Below, one piece after another: positions 8,431-18,173 of a stretch of DNA of 64,000 bases. The stretch covers positions 682,001-746,000 of the forward strand of contig NZ_FTOL01000002.1 of the NCBI RefSeq assembly GCF_900156735.1, written 5' to 3'. Both the position numbers and the translations under genes were made by a program. This DNA is from Chryseobacterium ureilyticum (GTDB taxonomy: Bacteria; Bacteroidota; Bacteroidia; Flavobacteriales; Weeksellaceae). The notes beneath the pieces are model-generated. The model worked only from the letters and a program-made list of their open reading frames with translations, was not told the origin of the DNA and did no database searches. Numbering within the stretch: position 1 is the first letter of the stretch; each line of letters begins with the position of its first letter.

Positions 8431-9618
8431 ATGGGAATCTTAAAGGACATAAAAAAACATTTCAGAAGAAAAAAAAGACTTAAAGAGCTTCAAACTCAGG
8501 ACATCATCAACATTCATTTGTATGATGCATCCAAAAAAACTATTCTTTTTACCTCGAGAGATTTCCCGACTCATGATAAGGATTCCGGATCCAACAGATT
8601 GAAAGAAATTATTTTAATCTATAAGGAATTAGGATACAATTGCATTCTGTTTGCTCCTCATATGTTTGAGGATAATACGTATGTGCATTTCTATCAGCAA
8701 CTTGGTGTGATTGTCTTTGTAGAAAACAACAAATACAAAAACATTTATGAGTTTCTGTCTTCCTTCAAAAATGTAGATTACGTTTGGTTCAATGGACCTC
8801 TAGCTCTGAATCTGTTCTATAAAAAGATGAAGAATATCCTTCCTCGTACCAAATTTATGTATGACATGGTGGATATTCATTTCTTAAGATACAAAAGAGC
8901 AATTGAACTGGAGCCAGCCCGTATTTCTTTAAAGAAAAACTATAAGCATTTTTTCCGTTTAGAGACTGTGATTGCACCTCAATTGGATTATATTGTTGCG
9001 ATCTCAGATAAGGAAAAAGAGACTATGGCACAGTATGCGGATAAGAATAAGATCATTACCATTTCCAATATCCATTATCCTAAAATTGATATTTCTGAAC
9101 GAAAAAACTTCAATGAAAGTAAAGGAATTATTTTCATCGGGTCCATTCATGAACCTAATATTGATGCGGTAAAGTTTTTATACGAAAAAATCATGCCTCT
9201 AGTTTGGAAAACAAATCCTGAACTGGAAGTAAGTGTCATTGGAAATGTAGCAGATAAACTTGATATCAAACAATATCCAAAGTTTAAATTTTTAGGCTTT
9301 GTGGAAAGTATTGAAGAACATTTCATGAATTCCAGAATTATGGTAGCACCGTTAAGATTCGGGGCTGGAGTTAAAGGAAAAATCGGTCAGGCTTTTGAAT
9401 ACTTCTTCCCAGTTGTTACTACCGATATAGGAGCCGAAGGAATGCAGCTTACCGATCAGAAAAATGTACTGATTGCCAATGATGAAAAAACGTTTGCAGA
9501 AGCCATCATTCAGTTGAATAATAATGAGGAACTTTGGAATACGCTGAGTAAAAATTCTGTTGACAGCTTAAAACCTTTTTCAATAGAAGCCGTAAGCAAT
9601 ACATTAAAAAAATTATAG
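8431..9618 (+). CDS. Glycosyltransferase family 4 (GT-B)
   Basis: This 395-residue GT-B glycosyltransferase has a short basic leader. The acceptor half is marked by TSRDFPTHDKDSGSNRL near 40-56, a pattern common to group 1 enzymes that reads along the lines of 'DSGS-R'. The donor half has IFIGSIHEPNIDAV near 235-248 and GVKGKIGQAFEYFFP near 312-326, where the Lys and Glu contact the nucleotide sugar. VVTTDIGAEGM follows. It retains the anomeric configuration by family rule; donor and acceptor are unknown. It is co-directional and nearly contiguous with its neighbours (3 and 6 nt). Confidence 0.85.
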   Translation: MGILKDIKKHFRRKKRLKELQTQDIINIHLYDASKKTILFTSRDFPTHDKDSGSNRLKEIILIYKELGYNCILFAPHMFEDNTYVHFYQQLGVIVFVENNKYKNIYEFLSSFKNVDYVWFNGPLALNLFYKKMKNILPRTKFMYDMVDIHFLRYKRAIELEPARISLKKNYKHFFRLETVIAPQLDYIVAISDKEKETMAQYADKNKIITISNIHYPKIDISERKNFNESKGIIFIGSIHEPNIDAVKFLYEKIMPLVWKTNPELEVSVIGNVADKLDIKQYPKFKFLGFVESIEEHFMNSRIMVAPLRFGAGVKGKIGQAFEYFFPVVTTDIGAEGMQLTDQKNVLIANDEKTFAEAIIQLNNNEELWNTLSKNSVDSLKPFSIEAVSNTLKKL

Positions 9619-9624
9619 TCAATC

Positions 9625-10662
9625 ATGGGTAATTTTCTGGTAAGCATCATTGTTCCTTGCTATAATGCTTCATATTATGTAAAAGAAGTATTGGAAAGCA
9701 TACAGAATCAGACTTATAAAAATATTGAATGTATTGTGATCAATGATGGCAGTACAGATAATACTTTAGATATAATTACAGCATTTTCTGATCCACGATT
9801 CGCTGTTTACAGTCAAGAAAACAAAGGATTATCAGATACCCGTAACGTCGGTCTGGAAAAAGCTACCGGTAATTTCATATTTTTCTGTGACAGCGATGAC
9901 TGTCTTCCTCAGAATGCTATAGAATCTTTACTGTCAGCTTATACCGGAAAAGAAGATATCATTGCAGGAAAAACAGCATTAGTAACCTGGAATGACAAGA
10001 AAGTTCTTTCTTATTTACCTCATCCTGAAAACAAACAAACCTTTGAAAATAAGCATTCGGAAGTTCTTATTAAAAATATGATTGAAGGCTTAAGTCCTAT
10101 TGCTCCGAACAAATTATATAAGGCTGATTTCCTTAGAAAAAACAATATTAAATTCTTAAGTGGTATTTATCATGAGGACGAACTTTGGTTCTTTGAAGTC
10201 ATGCTCACTGCTGAAAAAGTAACGTTCATTCCTGAAATCACTTATCATTACACTAAAGATAACACACAATCTATTACTCAAAAAAACGGTGATAAAAATC
10301 TGTTAGGTTATCTGAGTGTACTCAAAACTATTTACGAAAAATATTACCAGAAGTTTCCTGAACGTGGCATTATTGCTTATTATATCGTTTATCTGAAAAA
10401 GATCATCATAGGAAATTATAAACACCATGGTAATTATTCTTCAGAAGCTATTGAACAGATGGAAAAAACTTTCAAAGAAGTAAATCCTAAGTTTAATGAT
10501 CATATTGAGCTTGATAGTACAGCAAAAAAGTACTTTAAGTTCCTTAATAATATTAGCTTAAAAGACGCTCAGGCAATAAAGAACGAATACTTCAATTATC
10601 CTGTCAACAGTCTTCGCAAGCATTATAAAATTCTCATGTTCAGTCTTTTAAATTCAAATTAA
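9625..10662 (+). CDS. Glycosyltransferase family 2
   Basis: This 345-residue inverting GT-A glycosyltransferase has the classic family start VSIIVPCYNASYYVKEVLES, then VINDGSTDNT at 38-47 and the DSDD metal-binding motif near 90-93. HEDELWFFE near 185-193 corresponds to the catalytic-base ED region. The C-terminal 120 residues are helical and Lys/Tyr-rich with no membrane span. It is the fourth gene of the glycan cluster, 6 nt after the preceding stop and followed after 4 nt by a GTG-start gene. The specificity cannot be assigned from sequence. Confidence 0.88.
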   Translation: MGNFLVSIIVPCYNASYYVKEVLESIQNQTYKNIECIVINDGSTDNTLDIITAFSDPRFAVYSQENKGLSDTRNVGLEKATGNFIFFCDSDDCLPQNAIESLLSAYTGKEDIIAGKTALVTWNDKKVLSYLPHPENKQTFENKHSEVLIKNMIEGLSPIAPNKLYKADFLRKNNIKFLSGIYHEDELWFFEVMLTAEKVTFIPEITYHYTKDNTQSITQKNGDKNLLGYLSVLKTIYEKYYQKFPERGIIAYYIVYLKKIIIGNYKHHGNYSSEAIEQMEKTFKEVNPKFNDHIELDSTAKKYFKFLNNISLKDAQAIKNEYFNYPVNSLRKHYKILMFSLLNSN

Positions 10663-10666
10663 AACT

Positions 10667-11647
10667 GTGAAAAAAAAAAGATTTCTTTTAGTAATGCCAA
10701 ATTACTCGGATTTTCCTAAACTATTTCTGAAAAACCTGGAAATAGAAGGATTTGACACCTATCTGATTACTGACAAAGTATCAAAATTCAAATATAAAGG
10801 AACGGAAAGCATTCAGAATTTTTTTATTAAAAACATTCTCAGAAACAAGCAATACAAACAAAATCTAATCAGCAGACATACGCTTGAAGATCTTAATAAA
10901 AGTCTTTCGGAAATTGAAGGAGAGCTGGATTATATATTAATAATCCGTCCCGATAACTTCCCTATTCCTTTCGTGAAGAATTTAAAAGCAAGAACAAAAA
11001 AATTAATTGCCTATCAATGGGATGGCATGGAAAAATATCCTGAAGTAAGAAATTATATTCCTTTGGTTGATAAATTTTTCTGTTTTGAAAATACGGATGT
11101 AGAAAATCATATCTACAAAACCACCAATTTTTATTTTGAGATAGAAAAGCCTGCGTATAAGCAATATAATCTTACTCATCCTCTACTCTATTTTGTAGGG
11201 CTAGATTTGGAAAACAGACGAAAAAAAATAGATGGCTTCATTAAAAATATCAGTGATTTCAATATTGATCTTCAGTTTTTCTTGCAGGAATTTACACCTA
11301 ATGAAAATAAAAACCCTAAAATAAAGTACATAAAAGATAGAATTTCGTTTGCAGAAAACCTGAATTATGTAAAAAATGCTGATCTACTACTTGATTTCGT
11401 AGACCCAAGGCAAGATGGTCTTTCCATCAGGTTTTTTGAAGCTTTGTATTATAAGAAAAAGATAATAACGGATAATTTAGTAGTAAAAAATTATGATTTT
11501 TACCATCCTGACAATATCTTTGTTCTGGAAAACGAGAATTATAAAAATATTGAACAGTTTATAAGTACACCTTACTTTGAACTTCCGGATGACATTGTAA
11601 AAAAATACGGTTTCAGTAACTGGATCAAAGAAATTATCAAGGATTAA
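10667..11647 (+). CDS. Glycosyltransferase-like protein (paralogue of 7441-8427)
   Basis: This 326-residue protein starts at GTG 10667, directly before a lysine run (MKKKRFLLVMPNY). It has the same architecture as the product of 7441-8427: a Rossmann-like N-terminus, an aromatic middle with YQWDGMEKYP, and a GT-B-like C-terminus with DGLSIRFFEALYYKKKIITDN near 251-271 followed by YDFYHPDNI. The shared loop and order show the two genes are paralogues separated by two other glycosyltransferase genes. Likely they transfer related sugars in one glycan, but neither donor nor acceptor is known. The weak GTG start may lower expression. Confidence 0.7.
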   Translation: MKKKRFLLVMPNYSDFPKLFLKNLEIEGFDTYLITDKVSKFKYKGTESIQNFFIKNILRNKQYKQNLISRHTLEDLNKSLSEIEGELDYILIIRPDNFPIPFVKNLKARTKKLIAYQWDGMEKYPEVRNYIPLVDKFFCFENTDVENHIYKTTNFYFEIEKPAYKQYNLTHPLLYFVGLDLENRRKKIDGFIKNISDFNIDLQFFLQEFTPNENKNPKIKYIKDRISFAENLNYVKNADLLLDFVDPRQDGLSIRFFEALYYKKKIITDNLVVKNYDFYHPDNIFVLENENYKNIEQFISTPYFELPDDIVKKYGFSNWIKEIIKD

Positions 11648-11668
11648 ACTGCTCTTAAATAAGAATCA

Positions 11669-12769
11669 ATGAAGAAATATTTAATTATAGGAAGTGGCTT
11701 CTCAGGAAGTGTTTTGGCTCAACAGCTTTGCGAGAACAATATCGTTCATGTGGTAGAAGAAAGAAGTCATATCGGGGGTAACTGTTATACGGAAAAAGAT
11801 GCTGAAACAGGTATTACACTGCATCAATACGGTCCGCACATTTTTAATACGGATAATGTAGAGGTATGGAATTATATTCAACAGTTTTGTGAAATGGTTC
11901 CATTCATCAACCGTGTAAAATCTATATATCAGAATCAGGTTTATTCCCTCCCTATTAATCTTCATACCATTAATCAGTTTTTCAAAAAAGATTTTTCTCC
12001 TAAAGAAGCTAAGTCATTTATTGAATCATTAAGCGATACTTCCATTGATGTTCCTCAGAATTTTGAAGAACAGGCATTGAAATTTGTAGGAAAAGACCTT
12101 TATAAGGCTTTCTTCTATGGATATACTAAAAAACAATGGGGCTGTGAACCGTCTGAGCTTCCAGCAAGCATATTGAAAAGACTTCCTGTAAGGTTTAATT
12201 ATAATGATAATTATTACGCAATGCCTCTTCAGGGAATTCCAAGAAACGGATATACTGAGATCTTTGAAAAGATGCTGAACCATCCTAATATCACTGTAAC
12301 ATTAAATAAAAAATTAACGGCTGAAGAAATTGACTTCTCAGAATATGATCATGTGTTCTATTCAGGACCTATTGATGCTTATTTTGATTATAAATATGGC
12401 AGATTAGGCTACAGAACCGTATTTTTTGAGAAATTCACTGATGAAGGTGACTTCCAGGGAAATGCAGTGATCAATTATGCAGATCAGGAAACTCCACATA
12501 CGAGAATTCACGAGCACAAGCACTTCACACCTTGGGAAGAGCATGATAAAACTGTATACTTCAAAGAATTCAGTAAAGAAACGGATGAAAAAGATATTCC
12601 TTATTATCCTAAAAGATTACAAGGTGATATGGAAATGCTTGAAAAGTATTTTGAAGAAAAAGACAAACTTTCCAATATTACTTTCATAGGAAGACTTGCT
12701 ACATACCGTTATATGGATATGCACCACGTAATTGCAGAAGCACTGGAAACAGCTAAACAATTCCAATAA
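11669..12769 (+). CDS. glf: UDP-galactopyranose mutase
   Basis: Glf is a reduced-FAD enzyme that converts UDP-galactopyranose to UDP-galactofuranose. The 366-residue protein has the dinucleotide-binding GSGFSGSVLA (near 8-17), VVEERSHIGGNCYTE (near 32-46), HQYGPHIFNTDN (near 53-64), GYTKKQWG near 151-158 and the C-terminal GRLATYRYMDMHHVI. Length and motifs match the bacterial family closely. Its presence predicts galactofuranose in the glycan made by this cluster. It lies 21 nt after the preceding gene, and the GT90 gene begins one nucleotide after its stop codon, indicating a single operon. Confidence 0.95.
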   Translation: MKKYLIIGSGFSGSVLAQQLCENNIVHVVEERSHIGGNCYTEKDAETGITLHQYGPHIFNTDNVEVWNYIQQFCEMVPFINRVKSIYQNQVYSLPINLHTINQFFKKDFSPKEAKSFIESLSDTSIDVPQNFEEQALKFVGKDLYKAFFYGYTKKQWGCEPSELPASILKRLPVRFNYNDNYYAMPLQGIPRNGYTEIFEKMLNHPNITVTLNKKLTAEEIDFSEYDHVFYSGPIDAYFDYKYGRLGYRTVFFEKFTDEGDFQGNAVINYADQETPHTRIHEHKHFTPWEEHDKTVYFKEFSKETDEKDIPYYPKRLQGDMEMLEKYFEEKDKLSNITFIGRLATYRYMDMHHVIAEALETAKQFQ

Positions 12770-12770
12770 T

Positions 12771-13622
12771 ATGTGGTGGAAAAAGAATAAGGTGCAGGAA
12801 CCACCAAGGGAATTACTGAATATCACCACTAAAAATGGGCAGATTGCATCTGTAGAAAACTACAATTCCTTTCAAACCAGAGCAGAATCATCCCTTAAGC
12901 AAGTTCTGGATGCCATCAAATTAGGCATTCCTCAACATGATATCAAACTGAGTCTGCATACAGGAGACTTTCCTACCGAACAATTAATCAAAGGAAATTT
13001 CTATTATTGTTGTGATAAAAAGGAAGACCTGGATTTTGTTTTTCCGGATTTTATATTTGATCATTGGCAACAGGCGGGGATTCCTGAGTTTAATAAAACG
13101 GTAACGAAAATTAAGGAAGCAGCAGAAAAAAAATATATTCACTCAAAAATGTTGTGGATTGGAAATACCCAAACCCATCTCAACAGAAATAAGATTATAG
13201 AATATTCTGAGCAGCATCCTGATATCATTGAAGCTTACAATACTTACGTAGATCAGGCTGTAAGCGGGAAAAAGGATATCCCTTATATTTCATTAATAGA
13301 TCATGCAAAATATAAATATCTCATAGATATTGAAGGCAGAGGATACAGTGGAAGGATAAAAATGCTTCTGTTTACTAAAAGGCTTCTGTTTATTCAGGAT
13401 AGACAATGGAAATCTTATTATCATTTTGAACTGGAACCTTATAAACATTTTATTCCTGTAAAAAATGATCTTTCGGATCTGATGGATCAGATAAAATTTG
13501 TAGAACAACAAGGCGAAGATTATTATAATACCATTACTCAAAATGCTTATGACTTTGCCGTTGAAAATCTTCAATACGAAAAAGCCGTTCAAAGAATACA
13601 AAAGTTAATTTCAAACTTATGA
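12771..13622 (+). CDS. Glycosyltransferase family 90 (CAP10-like)
   Basis: This 283-residue protein matches the GT90/CAP10 family, related to capsule and LPS-modifying transferases and to eukaryotic POGLUT-type enzymes. The signature region is KYLIDIEGRGYSGRIKMLL near 184-202, followed by DRQWKSYYHFELEPYKHFIPV. These residues correspond to the nucleotide-sugar site of the family. The start is the ATG at 12771, one nucleotide after the glf stop; the longer frame would overlap glf. The stop overlaps the next ATG (ATGA), indicating coupled translation. It is short for the family, so a minimal catalytic domain is likely. Confidence 0.8.
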   Translation: MWWKKNKVQEPPRELLNITTKNGQIASVENYNSFQTRAESSLKQVLDAIKLGIPQHDIKLSLHTGDFPTEQLIKGNFYYCCDKKEDLDFVFPDFIFDHWQQAGIPEFNKTVTKIKEAAEKKYIHSKMLWIGNTQTHLNRNKIIEYSEQHPDIIEAYNTYVDQAVSGKKDIPYISLIDHAKYKYLIDIEGRGYSGRIKMLLFTKRLLFIQDRQWKSYYHFELEPYKHFIPVKNDLSDLMDQIKFVEQQGEDYYNTITQNAYDFAVENLQYEKAVQRIQKLISNL

Positions 13623-14518
13623 TTAATCCCAATTCTGTCTGTGCTGTTGTAGTGACCTATAACAGATTAGAGTTCCTTAAAGAAGGTATTCAGGGAATTC
13701 TGGATCAAACGACTCCACCAGACAAAATTATTATTGTAAATAATGGATCTACAGATGGCACAGATGCTTATCTTAAAACATTACATCAGCCTCAAATTGA
13801 AATTGTAACTCAGGAAAATCTTGGAGGCGCCGGTGGTTTCCATACAGGAATAAAAAAAGCTTATGAAGCCGGCTACGAATGGATCTGGGTAATGGATGAT
13901 GACGTAGAACCTTTTAAAGACTGTCTTGAAAATCTTTTGAAATATAAAGAATTGTCACAATGTATTCATCCGTTGAGGATTTTCAGTGATAATAACGAAG
14001 TGTTTAAATGGGAACATTATTTCGATTACAGAATATGTATGCCTGTGCTGCACCATAATATATCTTTAGAAAACAAAGACTTCTGCTATGTAAATACGGC
14101 ATGTTTCGAAGGGATGCTTATTCACAGAGATCTGGTTGAAAAAATTGGGTTTCCCAATAAAGAATATTTCATTGCAGGAGATGATACAGAGTATGGTATC
14201 TTAGCCAATCTTCACACCAATGTAATGTATACCAAAACAGCGGCAATGTATCGCAAGAGAGCTAATATCTCTTATAAAATCAGACCTTTGCAGGCGTATT
14301 ATGAATACAGAAACATCTTTTTACTGAGAAAAAACATTAGACCTTATTTCCCCGAAAACTTTAGTTCAATGTTCTATAAGAATCTTTACAGAGACTTTTT
14401 CTCAAAAGTAATGATGATTATTAAAGGAAAAGAATATCCGTTTTCAGAAAAGAAGCTACTTATTTCCAAAATGTGGAAGGGAATAAAGGATGGCAAAAAA
14501 ATATACAAAAACAAGTAA
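13619..14518 (+). CDS. Glycosyltransferase family 2, possible galactofuranosyl or rhamnosyl transferase
   Basis: This 299-residue GT2 enzyme starts CAVVVTYNRLEFLKEGI, with VNNGSTDGTD near 41-50, NLGGAGGFHTGI near 69-80 and WVMDDDVEP near 92-100. The NxGGAGGF plus W-MDDD combination is typical of the branch that includes galactofuranosyltransferases (GlfT) and rhamnosyltransferases. With glf two genes upstream, a galactofuranosyl transfer is an attractive inference but is not proven by sequence. Translation overlaps the GT90 gene by 4 nt. The C-terminal part contains no membrane span. Confidence 0.82.
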   Translation: MINPNSVCAVVVTYNRLEFLKEGIQGILDQTTPPDKIIIVNNGSTDGTDAYLKTLHQPQIEIVTQENLGGAGGFHTGIKKAYEAGYEWIWVMDDDVEPFKDCLENLLKYKELSQCIHPLRIFSDNNEVFKWEHYFDYRICMPVLHHNISLENKDFCYVNTACFEGMLIHRDLVEKIGFPNKEYFIAGDDTEYGILANLHTNVMYTKTAAMYRKRANISYKIRPLQAYYEYRNIFLLRKNIRPYFPENFSSMFYKNLYRDFFSKVMMIIKGKEYPFSEKKLLISKMWKGIKDGKKIYKNK

Positions 14519-14530
14519 TCTAAGCCCCTT

Positions 14531-15403
14531 ATGAATCACTCCGTAAAGATATCTGTCATCGTTCCCTGCTACAATCAGGCGATCTTTCTGGATAGCTGTA
14601 TTGAATCATTAATGAATCAGACCTATACGAACTGGGAATGCATTCTTGTCAATGACGGAAGTACAGATAATACGGAAGATATTGCTCTGAATTGGCAAAA
14701 GAAAGACAGCAGAATCAAGTATGTCAAAAAAACAAATGGAGGGTTAAGCTCTGCCAGAAATGTCGGAATTCAGAATATATCCGGAGATTTTGTACAGTTT
14801 CTGGATTGTGATGATTTTTTATATAAAGAAAAATTTGAAAAATCTGTAAGAAAAATTGATCAGCATACTAATGCGGTTGTTATTACAGATTTCCAAAGAT
14901 TTGATAATGTAACACAGACGATAATTCCTCCTCATTGTGTACTAAAATCAGAATATTTCAATCAGCGAGATATTTTATTGAAATGGGATAATACTTTTTC
15001 TATTCCTATTCACTGTGCTCTTTTTTCTAAAGATCTGGTGGAAAAATATAAGTTCGACGAAGAATTAAAAGCCAAGGAAGACTGGATTTTTTGGTTACAG
15101 GTATATGAAAACAACCCACAAACACATTTTATCAAAGAGTATCTTCTTGCGTACAGAATGAGCTCTTCGGGAATGACCTACAACCAGACTTTCATGTATG
15201 AAAGCAAAATGAAAGCTTTAGAAAAACTAGAGCAGGTAGTTTCTGATAAAGAGCTGTTAAGAGAATTTTTCAGAAATGAGCTTTTGGTAACAATGCATGA
15301 AAATATTCAATTGACAGAGAGAATAAAACTTCTGGGTTACAAAAGAACAATGAAATATAAAATCAATAAGGTTTTAAAGATAATAGGGATTAAAAAAGAT
15401 TAA
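14531..15403 (+). CDS. Glycosyltransferase family 2
   Basis: This 290-residue GT-A inverting glycosyltransferase is the last gene of the cluster. It opens KISVIVPCYNQAIFLDSCIES, with VNDGSTDNTED near 39-49, GLSSARNVGIQ near 74-84 and the metal-binding DCDDF near 96-100. KAKEDWIFWL near 182-191 is the catalytic-base region. The C-terminus is helical and basic. It follows the preceding gene by 12 nt and is closed by a terminator at 15421-15451, which marks the end of the operon. The sugar specificity is unknown. Confidence 0.88.
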   Translation: MNHSVKISVIVPCYNQAIFLDSCIESLMNQTYTNWECILVNDGSTDNTEDIALNWQKKDSRIKYVKKTNGGLSSARNVGIQNISGDFVQFLDCDDFLYKEKFEKSVRKIDQHTNAVVITDFQRFDNVTQTIIPPHCVLKSEYFNQRDILLKWDNTFSIPIHCALFSKDLVEKYKFDEELKAKEDWIFWLQVYENNPQTHFIKEYLLAYRMSSSGMTYNQTFMYESKMKALEKLEQVVSDKELLREFFRNELLVTMHENIQLTERIKLLGYKRTMKYKINKVLKIIGIKKD

Positions 15404-15420
15404 TCCTTCAACAAAATAAG

Positions 15421-15451
15421 AAAGCTGTCTGAATCATCTGGCAGCTTTTTT
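15421..15451 (+). terminator. Terminator of the glycan cluster
   Basis: AAAGCTGTC (15421-15429) pairs with GGCAGCTTT (15440-15448), with one G-T wobble, and a T run follows. Confidence 0.8.
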
Positions 15452-15576
15452 TATTTCCAAATTAACGTCTCTTCATCAATTCATATGAGATTCTTAAAGA
15501 GAATCTAAACAGAAAAATTAAGAATAAAAATATCAGAACCCCTTCATAAATCATCCCGTAAACGCATAATTTTAAG

Positions 15577-15584
15577 TAAATTTG
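15577..15584 (+). promoter_or_regulatory. -7 promoter element of gltX
   Basis: TAAATTTG ends 17 nt before the gltX ATG. Confidence 0.6.
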
Positions 15585-15601
15585 CAAAAATTAAAATTGA
15601 A

Positions 15602-17110
15602 ATGGAGAAAGTAAGAGTACGTTTTGCTCCAAGTCCTACAGGACCATTACATTTGGGAGGCGTAAGAACTGCATTATATGATTACCTTTTTGCTAAAAAT
15701 CAAGGAGGAGAATTTGTATTAAGAATTGAAGATACAGATACCGCAAGATATGTAGAAGGAGCTGAAGAATATATTGAAGAAGCTTTGGAATGGTGCGGAA
15801 TCATCCCTGATGAAAGCCCTAAGAAAGGAGGAAAATTCGCTCCTTACAGACAATCTGAAAGAAGAGATATCTATGACAGATATACAGAGCAAATCTTAAA
15901 AACAGACTATGCTTATATCGCTTTTGATACTGCTGAAGAGCTGGATGCTGCTCGTGCAGAGTATGAAGCAAGAGGTGATGTTTTCTCTTATGACAATAAA
16001 ACCAGAAACAGTTTAAGAAACAGCCTTGCCCTTTCTGAAGAGGAAGTTCAAAGATTACTGGATGAAAAAACTCCGTATGTAGTAAGATTTAAAATGCCTG
16101 TAGACAGAGTTTTGAACCTGGAAGATATCATCCGTGGAAAATCCTCTGTAAATACCAATACTTTAGATGATAAAGTTCTGGTAAAAAATGACGGAATGCC
16201 AACGTATCACTTCGCCAATATCATTGATGACCACGAAATGGAAATCTCTCACGTAATCCGTGGTGAAGAATGGTTACCTTCTCTTGGACTACACACTTTA
16301 TTATATGAAGCAATGCAGTGGGAAGCACCACAGTTTGCACACCTTTCTCTAATTTTAAAACCTGAAGGAAAGGGGAAATTAAGCAAAAGAGACGGTGATA
16401 AATTTGGATTCCCTGTATTCCCGCTTGATTTCAAAGATCCTGCAACAGGAATTGTTTCCAAAGGATACAGAGAGAATGGTTACCTTCCGGATGCATTCAT
16501 CAACATGGTTGCATTATTAGGATGGTCACCTGCTGATGACAAAGAAATTTTGTCTTTAGATGAAATGATTAAGGAATTCGACCTTCATAAAGTACACAAG
16601 GCTGGAGCAAGATTCAGCAAAGAAAAGTCTGAATGGTTTAACCACCAGTATATTCAGATGAAATCTGATGCAGAACTTCTTGAAATGCTTAAAAATTCAG
16701 GTCTTGATCTTTCTAATGCTACAGACGAAAAACTGTTAAAAGTAATTCCTCTGATGAAAGAAAGAGCTACTTTCCCGAAAGACATCTATGAAAACGGAAA
16801 ATTCTTCTTTGAAGCTCCGACATCTTATGATGAAAAAGCATCTAAAAAAGCTTGGAATGACGAAACTTCGGCTATTTTAGGAGAATTAGCTACCCAATTT
16901 GAATCTACTGACTTTGTTGCAGAAAAATTAAAGCAGACTATGCATGATTTCGCGGAAAACAAAGGTCTAGGTATGGGTAAAGTAATGATGCCTCTTCGTT
17001 TATCCTTGGTAGGAGAATTGAAAGGACCAGACGTTCCGGATATTCTGGAAATCATTGGTAAAGAGGAAAGTATCGCTAGAATAAGCAATGCTATAAATAA
17101 TTTTAAATAA
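15602..17110 (+). CDS. gltX: Glutamate--tRNA ligase
   Basis: This class I aminoacyl-tRNA synthetase charges tRNA-Glu. The 502-residue protein has the HIGH-type motif HLGG at 17-20 within [21 protein letters not shown] near 41-50, the KMSKS-type motif KLSKR at 259-263 and a C-terminal helical anticodon-binding region from about 330. Length is normal for the family. Whether it also misacylates tRNA-Gln cannot be told here. It has its own promoter and is followed after 49 nt by accA, which also has a plausible -7 element. Confidence 0.98.
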   Translation: MEKVRVRFAPSPTGPLHLGGVRTALYDYLFAKNQGGEFVLRIEDTDTARYVEGAEEYIEEALEWCGIIPDESPKKGGKFAPYRQSERRDIYDRYTEQILKTDYAYIAFDTAEELDAARAEYEARGDVFSYDNKTRNSLRNSLALSEEEVQRLLDEKTPYVVRFKMPVDRVLNLEDIIRGKSSVNTNTLDDKVLVKNDGMPTYHFANIIDDHEMEISHVIRGEEWLPSLGLHTLLYEAMQWEAPQFAHLSLILKPEGKGKLSKRDGDKFGFPVFPLDFKDPATGIVSKGYRENGYLPDAFINMVALLGWSPADDKEILSLDEMIKEFDLHKVHKAGARFSKEKSEWFNHQYIQMKSDAELLEMLKNSGLDLSNATDEKLLKVIPLMKERATFPKDIYENGKFFFEAPTSYDEKASKKAWNDETSAILGELATQFESTDFVAEKLKQTMHDFAENKGLGMGKVMMPLRLSLVGELKGPDVPDILEIIGKEESIARISNAINNFK

Positions 17111-17128
17111 AATTACCATAATTTTTCA

Positions 17129-17136
17129 TACATTTG
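17129..17136 (+). promoter_or_regulatory. -7 promoter element of accA
   Basis: TACATTTG fits TAnnTTTG and ends 23 nt before the accA ATG. No terminator lies between gltX and accA, so read-through is also possible. Confidence 0.45.
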
Positions 17137-17159
17137 AAAGATTTAATTTACTTCAAGAA

Positions 17160-18116
17160 ATGGAATATTTAAGTTTCGAACTTCCTATCAAAGAATTGAT
17201 GGACCAATACCAGACGTGTTCTTTAGTAGGAGAAGAAAGTGGTGTTGATGTAAAATTAGCATGCAGCCAGATTGAGGATAAGATCTTGGAAAAGAAAAAA
17301 GAAATCTATAGCAATCTTACACCTTGGCAAAGAGTACAACTGTCCCGTCATCCGGATCGTCCTTATACATTGGATTATATCAACGGAATGGCAGACAAAG
17401 GCAGTTTCTTAGAACTTCACGGAGACAGAAATTTCGCTGATGACCCGGCAATGATTGGAGGATTGATTACCCTGGATGGTCAAAAAGTAATGATCATAGG
17501 GACTCAAAAAGGAAGAACGACAAAGGAAAGACAGCACAGAAGATTTGGGATGCCAAATCCTGAAGGCTACAGAAAAGCTTTAAGACTAATGAAGCTTGCT
17601 GAAAAATTCAATATCCCTGTAGTAACATTAGTGGATACACCGGGAGCATATCCAGGATTAGAAGCTGAAGAAAGAGGACAGGGTGAAGCTATTGCAAGAA
17701 ATATTTTTGAAATGGTACAGCTTAAAACTCCTATCTTCACTTATATCATCGGAGAAGGTGCGAGTGGTGGAGCATTAGGAATAGGTGTGGGTAACAAAGT
17801 ATATATGTTGGAAAACACATGGTATACCGTAATTGCACCAGAAAGTTGTTCTTCTATCTTATGGAGAAACTGGGATCACAAGGAAGATGCTGCCAACGCA
17901 CTAAACCTTACTCCACAGGATGCACTGAGAGAGAAATTCATTGATGGAATCATCGAAGAACCACTAGGCGGCGCTCACTATGATACGGAGACGACCTATT
18001 TAAACTTGAAAAATTCTATTTTACAAAATATCAAGGCTTTTTCTAAATTCACAGGACAAGAACTTGAAACCCAGAGACAGGAGAAATTCATTGCGATGGG
18101 TCAGTTTAAAGGATAA
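17160..18116 (+). CDS. accA: Acetyl-CoA carboxylase carboxyltransferase subunit alpha
   Basis: AccA pairs with AccD to transfer the carboxyl group from carboxybiotin to acetyl-CoA, giving malonyl-CoA. The 318-residue protein has the N-terminal helical region with [17 protein letters not shown] near 54-70, [14 protein letters not shown] near 85-98 and the crotonase-fold oxyanion elements [16 protein letters not shown] near 159-174 and [12 protein letters not shown] near 197-208. [12 protein letters not shown] follows near 228-239. It lies 13 kb from accBC in the same direction; accD is not in the window. A bidirectional terminator follows. Confidence 0.97.
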   Translation: MEYLSFELPIKELMDQYQTCSLVGEESGVDVKLACSQIEDKILEKKKEIYSNLTPWQRVQLSRHPDRPYTLDYINGMADKGSFLELHGDRNFADDPAMIGGLITLDGQKVMIIGTQKGRTTKERQHRRFGMPNPEGYRKALRLMKLAEKFNIPVVTLVDTPGAYPGLEAEERGQGEAIARNIFEMVQLKTPIFTYIIGEGASGGALGIGVGNKVYMLENTWYTVIAPESCSSILWRNWDHKEDAANALNLTPQDALREKFIDGIIEEPLGGAHYDTETTYLNLKNSILQNIKAFSKFTGQELETQRQEKFIAMGQFKG

Positions 18117-18123
18117 AAAACAA

Positions 18124-18154
18124 AAAAAGGTTAAGAAAATTTCTTAACCTTTTT
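18124..18154. terminator. Bidirectional terminator between accA and the 18174 gene
   Basis: Arms AAAAAGGTTAAGAAA (18124-18138) and TTTCTTAACCTTTTT (18140-18154) form an almost perfect palindrome with A and T runs on both sides. It serves two converging genes. Confidence 0.85.
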
Positions 18155-18173
18155 ACTTTAGTTTTCTTCTACG

